A stretch of DNA of 64,000 nucleotides, taken from positions 39,490,630 to 39,554,629 of the forward strand of contig NW_022145609.1 in the NCBI RefSeq assembly GCF_000002235.5. Reading direction: 5' to 3'. The number at the start of each line of letters is the position of its first letter. Position 1 is the stretch's first letter. Below, in pieces: positions 59,389-64,000 of the stretch. This stretch comes from Strongylocentrotus purpuratus (Eukaryota; Echinodermata; Echinoidea; Camarodonta; Strongylocentrotidae). The notes beneath the pieces were generated by a model. The model saw nothing but the letters and a program-made list of their open reading frames with translations, searched no databases and was not told where the DNA came from. The position numbers and the translations under genes are program-made.

Positions 59389-62300
59389 CTACTTATTCTG
59401 ATTCGTTTGCAACAAAAAGTGCTTGAGGGCATTTCTTAAACCACTTATTAGGCGCATTTATACTGTCAAATACCTCATTTTGAAAAGTCGCGATGTTTCG
59501 TGCACCCGGTTACACTTGTGCTGAAACATCACCGACGGAGCTGTTCAGCGATGTTTTGGCGTGTTTCGGTTGGTAATGCGCATGTGCAGTCTTCCCGACC
59601 TTTGACCCCGGCCTGCTATAAGATTTTTAGCGCGCGCAATTTCCAGCTAGCGCTATAGCTAGCTAAATAGCGATACATCCCATGCGCATGCATGCGATAT
59701 GTTTTGTTTATCTCGCGTGTAGTATTTGAGGCAAGAGTGGATAAGTTACGAAGTACGGACTACGGCTGCTGATTCAGTTTTCCCAAATTCAATCGAAATC
59801 TAGTAGTAAAAACGATATGGGAAGGTTAAGAAAATCATCGTTGTTAATTGTTAATTTCATGCTTTCACTCATTTCTCTGAAGCCCTTTTCCCCACGTTTG
59901 CAGGGACGCTTGGAAGTCTGGTGGAGGAGCTCTCCCTGCCTCCACATCGAAATCAAGAACTTCATCTCATCATCAGTCCAATGGGAATTGTTCACTTCAA
60001 TATTAATTAATCTAACAAAACACTCAAATACTACTACTAGACAGATATGGCCAGACGGGAATAACGAAGATTGAATAAAGGATGAGTTAACGGAATTGGA
60101 ACAAACGGAGCTGAATGAACGGATAACACGCGCGACGATGGAAATGCTATAAATATCACACGGGAAGAACGTGGTTTAAAAGAGCGCGGGTAACAATCCG
60201 GAAGTGCCGGAAGTCACGTGCCTAACATCGCGATGTTACAACTGCGAGCGGTTATACTTGCCAAACACGCCAAAACACGCCAAAACACGCCAAAAGATCA
60301 CACTTCGTTTTGGAATGTTTGGGGCTTGGCATGTCTGCCGGTAAAGCGTAGTTGCCCTTGGTAACATCGCGGCCAGGCTCCGGTTTGGCATTTTTTGGCG
60401 TGTTTGGATGACAGTGTAACTGCCCCTAATGAGGGCTTTTCTTGTAATGTGTCAGGAAGGGCATTCCAATATTTTTGGCCAGTGAAAGTGAAAATCCTGC
60501 TGGAAAATTGCGTTCTTGGCTTTGGTAGGTGATAACATTTTGCTATTCTCGTGGGGGTAACTATGAAATTCAGTATTTTTGTTAAACATATTTGAGAGAA
60601 CTTGTGGCAATTCATTTTTTTCTAGTGTATACATAAATATACCCAAGTTATAGGAAAATAAGTCATGAATCTTCAAAACATTATTTGCGTGAAAGAGTTC
60701 ATTAGTTTGAGCGCAAAAAAAATTGGTGTGACAAATGATTCGCATTGCTTTCTTTTGCAATAGTAAAATTCTATTGAGTTGAGTATTTCCACAGGTGCCC
60801 CACGCAAGTATTCCATAATTCAAGTAAGGAAGTACTAAAGTTGAGTATAAATCAAGCAGTATACGAGATGGAAAAAACTATTTTACCTTTTTTACCTAGA
60901 GATGATTTTACAAACATTAACAACATGCAGCTTTCATGAAAGTTTATCATCTACTATTATTCCCAGGAACTTCGTAGAAGAGACTTTTTGTATGACAGTA
61001 TTACCAAGTACAATATTTCCTGGTAAGTTATCAATAATATTACTAAAAAACATATATTTGATTTTTAGTAAATTCAATGACAATTTATTTGCCTTGATCC
61101 AGTCAGCAACTTCTCGTAATTGAGAGTTAACCGTTCTCAGTAAAATTTCTGGGTCTTTGTGAGAAAAGAAAATGTTAGGGTCGTCAGCAAACAAAAGAAA
61201 AGACAGGGTTGTTGAAGACATGTAAAAATCATTAATATAAACAATAACAAGTTACGGACCTAAAATAGAACCTTGAGGCACGCCACATTCAATGGTCTTT
61301 ATAGAATAATGTGCATCGTCTATGAGAACGTATTGGTTTCTATTGTGGAGGTAGTTCTTGAACCACTCTAAGGGTAATCCTCTGATTCCGTAGTTAGAAG
61401 TTTGTAAGGAAGTATTTCGTGATTAATCGTATCAAACGCCTTAGAGAAGTCCAAGAAAACCCCAACCGTATGTTCGAAATTGTCAATAGAGCGAGCCACC
61501 TTATTTATTAGAGTCAAAAGGGCATGTGTTGTACTATGCTTTTCACGGAAGCTAGACTGTGCCTGATAGAAAATATTACTAGCACAAAAGAATTTTACAG
61601 TACGAGCATATACAATTTTTTCAAGAAATTTAGATAAGGATGTCAGCAAGGAAATAGGTCTGTAGTCTCCTAACTCTAAAGGATCTCCTTTCTTGGAGAC
61701 AGGAACAACTTTTGCCAATTTCATCGATTGAGGCACCATCCCAGTTGTAAACGATAGATTGAAAATATAAACTAAAGGTTGGACAATATCAAGGGTTATT
61801 TTTTCAGGAGATAATTGCTTATTTCATCATGTCCAGAACTCCGCTTATTCTTTAATCCGTTAATTATATTTATAATTTCACTTTCAAGAACTGGCGTAAA
61901 ATATATAGAAAGTGAATTTGAGGTTCCAAGAAAGTCAGTGAAATGCTTATTTGAGTCTGGTATTTTTTGAGCAAGGTTGAGACCAATATTTGAAAAATAA
62001 TCATTAAAATATTCCGGGATTAGTTCGGTATCAATCTTTTTAATTGTGGAAGACTTGCTTTTCCCGTGTCTAACACTTTTGATAACCTTCCAAGTATTTT
62101 TTAGGTCATTTTTATATAGTTCAAACTGCTTACAAAAATATTTTTGTTTAGCTTTCCTCAAAGTAGTAACTAATATGTTCTTATATTCCGTATATTTTAC
62201 CTTATCTTTATCCAATAGCTTAAATTTATACTTTGAATATAAATTGTTTTTTCGATTTATTGAACGTAAAAGAGCTTGCGTTACCCAGGGATTCCTAGGA

Positions 62301-62780
62301 GTCTTTGTGTAACTACGTTTTTTATTACTATCAAAAGCATCTTTTAAAATATCCATAAAAGTGTCTAAAGATTGATCAACATTATCAATTTGATATATCA
62401 CTGGCCAGTCAGTAGTTCCGAGTATTTGTCCAAACCTAACAATATTTTCTTCAGAAAAATCACGTTTTTTAACTTCGACATTGGGATGCATCAGCGAAAT
62501 TTTTTCAATTGGAAATTGATTAAAAATGGGGAAATGGTCTAAAGATTTCATACTAGATTATACCAGATTTGGGAGAAAAAAATTAGCATTTGTTAAAATA
62601 TTATCAATAAGAGTAGCAGTGTTTTCTGTAACCCTCGTTGGCTTAGTTATAAGTGGTAGAAAACTAGCTGTAAGGAGGGTGTCGACAAAATTTTGGACAA
62701 ATGTATCAGTGGCGTTGTTCAATAAATTTATGTTATAATCTCCTAAAAGGAAACAAGTTTTATTTAACATTAATGGATGC
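59389..62780 (-). pseudogene. Jockey/CR1-type non-LTR retrotransposon, 5' truncated and decayed
   Basis: Minus-strand frames give, in order: the end of the endonuclease domain (LLGDYNINLL, 62770-62558), a linker (62551-61796, KRSSGHDEIS), and reverse transcriptase with GDYRPISLLTSLSKFLEK, FLDFSKAFDTINH (motif A), GVPQGSILGP (motif B) and FADD (motif C, 61739-60934). A C-terminal region ends KIFTFTGQKYWNALPD (60823-60430) and its last codons are at 59389-59448. There is a stop at about 62555 and at least three frameshifts, so it is dead. It is split by a 976-bp element at 59451-60426. The 5' end is missing beyond 62780, as is usual for LINE copies. Confidence 0.9.
59449..60428. mobile_element. 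GGSGCA-ended DNA element inserted in the LINE, TA duplication
   Basis: The element is 59451-60426. Ends are GGCGCATTTATACTGTCA and, reverse complemented, GGGGCAGTTACACTGTCATC. TA flanks both sides. Removing the element and one TA rejoins the LINE reading frame, which supports these boundaries. The interior has a short minus-strand frame (59995-59789) reading HWTDDEMKFLISMW, reminiscent of a Myb/SANT-like domain, and no transposase core. The superfamily is undecided: a TA duplication suggests Tc1/mariner, but the Myb-like piece suggests PIF/Harbinger. Confidence 0.8.
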
Positions 62781-62859
62781 AGTAATAATTGTTACCCCCA
62801 AAAGCCTCATTAGCTTCAATCCTATTCTTCCTGTGGGCCCTGCATTTAATATTAAACAA

Positions 62860-63000
62860 GTGATTGACAGGTCCTTTTACACTTGGGTGGAGAGTGGCAC
62901 ATATGAATTAATGACAGCCAAAAGACGCCAGTGTCTGGCTGAGATTCGAACCATTGAATTAAGAGTCAAGTGAATGAACCACTATACCACGACACTTCTA
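62860..63000 (-). mobile_element. tRNA-derived SINE
   Basis: The tRNA-like head at 62931-62995 on the minus strand has a perfect A box (TGGTATAGTGG), a near-perfect B box (GGTTCGAATCT) and an anticodon loop CTCTTAA closed by TTGA/TCAA. Adjacent body sequence (TGGGTGGAGAGTGGCAC) is shared with the SINE at 45.8 kb. Confidence 0.75.
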
Positions 63001-64000
63001 CAAATTAAATATTTGCGACGGATGCTTTGATGACAGCTGCTCAGTCGTCAGAATCCCACGTTAACTATATTTCCTTAACCGAACTTTAGCCCTGGACTGA
63101 AATAACCCTATCTCGTTCCCTATATCTACCAGTAATTTCAGATGCATCCTTAACCCTATCCCTACCTCTTTGCAGAAATTCAACCCTTTCGGAGGAGCAT
63201 ACGTCGAGTCAAAAATGAATATGATACAGTTGGAGGAGAGACTGATAAAATTGTATATTCATTTGTTTATATGAACAACGTTCCTGGTAGCATGCTATTA
63301 ACAGGTAGTGGGTATTACAGAGAAATGCTGAGAAATATTTTGTTGGTATTCTTATTTGTCAGTTAGGAAGAACATCATAGTATCAATGTCCTGCGAAGAA
63401 AAGTATTGCTTGCTCTTTTTCTTGTGAAGAAATATGTGAAAAATTTGGATCAAATATGTATGTCATATAATAATAATAATAATAATAAAAACGTTACTTA
63501 TAAAGCGCTTACCACCGAAGTCTCTAAGCGCATATGTGTATGTGTAGTTCTACATACCCATGTCCGTGTGCAATGCAAACAGATTTCAGCAAGATTGAGT
63601 AATAAGACAAAAATGATAATATTCCCAGACATAATTGGTAGTGTGCATCCATTCTTATGTACTTCATTATCAACCTTTCCCAGTTGCTTCCAGACAATTC
63701 CTTTCACAGTGTAATTACATGTCCAGTACTCAATCATATTTTTACTAATGCCTAAGTCACATTTGCCGCGGCGGCCGTGAGGTCTAAAATATCTATGGCC
63801 AATTTACAATTTACAATTTACAATTATAGGGCCCGGGTTTATAGGGTTTGATTTTTAGATATTGGTGGCTAGTTTTGCCGGCAATCGTTGGCCTCTACAC
63901 TCCCCACTAAAAAAGGTCTAGCGACTGCCCTGACGGCAGCCGCAGGTTTTCTGTCTCCATAATTACAAAATACGCCGTGCGGTTACCCTAACTCCCTAAA
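63001..64000. other. Unassigned right end with AAT microsatellite
   Basis: Contains (AAT)n at about 63468-63487 followed by TTATAAAGCGCTTACCACCG, which looks like the end of an interspersed repeat I cannot name. A threefold CAATTTA repeat (63800-63823) and GC-richer sequence lie near the edge. I see no exon. Confidence 0.4.

Overview
The window is animal nuclear DNA, most likely from a sea urchin or another echinoderm. Three things point there: a split receptor gene with class 1 introns, a foldback transposon whose arms are built from 15-bp tandem repeats (as I recall for the sea urchin TU family), and tRNA-derived SINE heads. I see no bacterial-style gene organisation and no complete intronless protein gene. 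The taxon is inferred, not proven.

Positions 1-45457 are one tandem array that runs off the left edge. Three related unit types are arranged head to tail: A (about 2.0 kb), B (about 1.28 kb) and C (about 1.40 kb). All share roughly their last 1 kb and differ in the 5' part. The order is partial A, A1-A3, B1-B2, A4, truncated A5, a 1.1-kb interruption holding a LINE endonuclease fragment, truncated B3, A6, six nearly identical B units (B4-B9), C1, A7-A9, C2 (carrying a 3,005-bp foldback element), A10-A13, B10. Junctions carry a short hairpin module with stem AGGTGATACGT/ACGTATCACCT, sometimes stacked in several copies. Each full A unit has a minus-strand tRNA-Gly(TCC)-like cassette with good Pol III A and B boxes, usually followed by a T-run. 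A and C units begin with a TAATTCGTC/GACGAATTA hairpin. Units also carry CRE palindromes (TGACGTCA), an octamer (A units) and CG-rich alternating purine-pyrimidine tracts.

Positions 45458-56179 hold nine exons of an LDL-receptor-related (LRP-like) gene on the minus strand. Gene order runs from right to left: YWTD (LDLR class B) exons, two EGF modules, a second YWTD propeller and an LDL class A module. Nearly all splice junctions are phase 1. The 3' end of the gene is not seen; the array may sit in its next intron or just downstream. Its introns hold a palindromic mariner-like element (49682-51192), a second CAGT-ended element (48033-48995), a MITE with a TTA duplication (54782-55438), a SINE and microsatellites.

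Positions 56180-64000 are mostly mobile-element debris: two members of a CG-rich element family (56766-59387 and 59451-60426), a 51-bp pyrimidine-rich minisatellite, two adjacent hairpins, a tRNA-like sequence, a decayed jockey/CR1-type LINE on the minus strand (59389-62780) that one of the elements has entered, and a tRNA-derived SINE (about 62860-63000).
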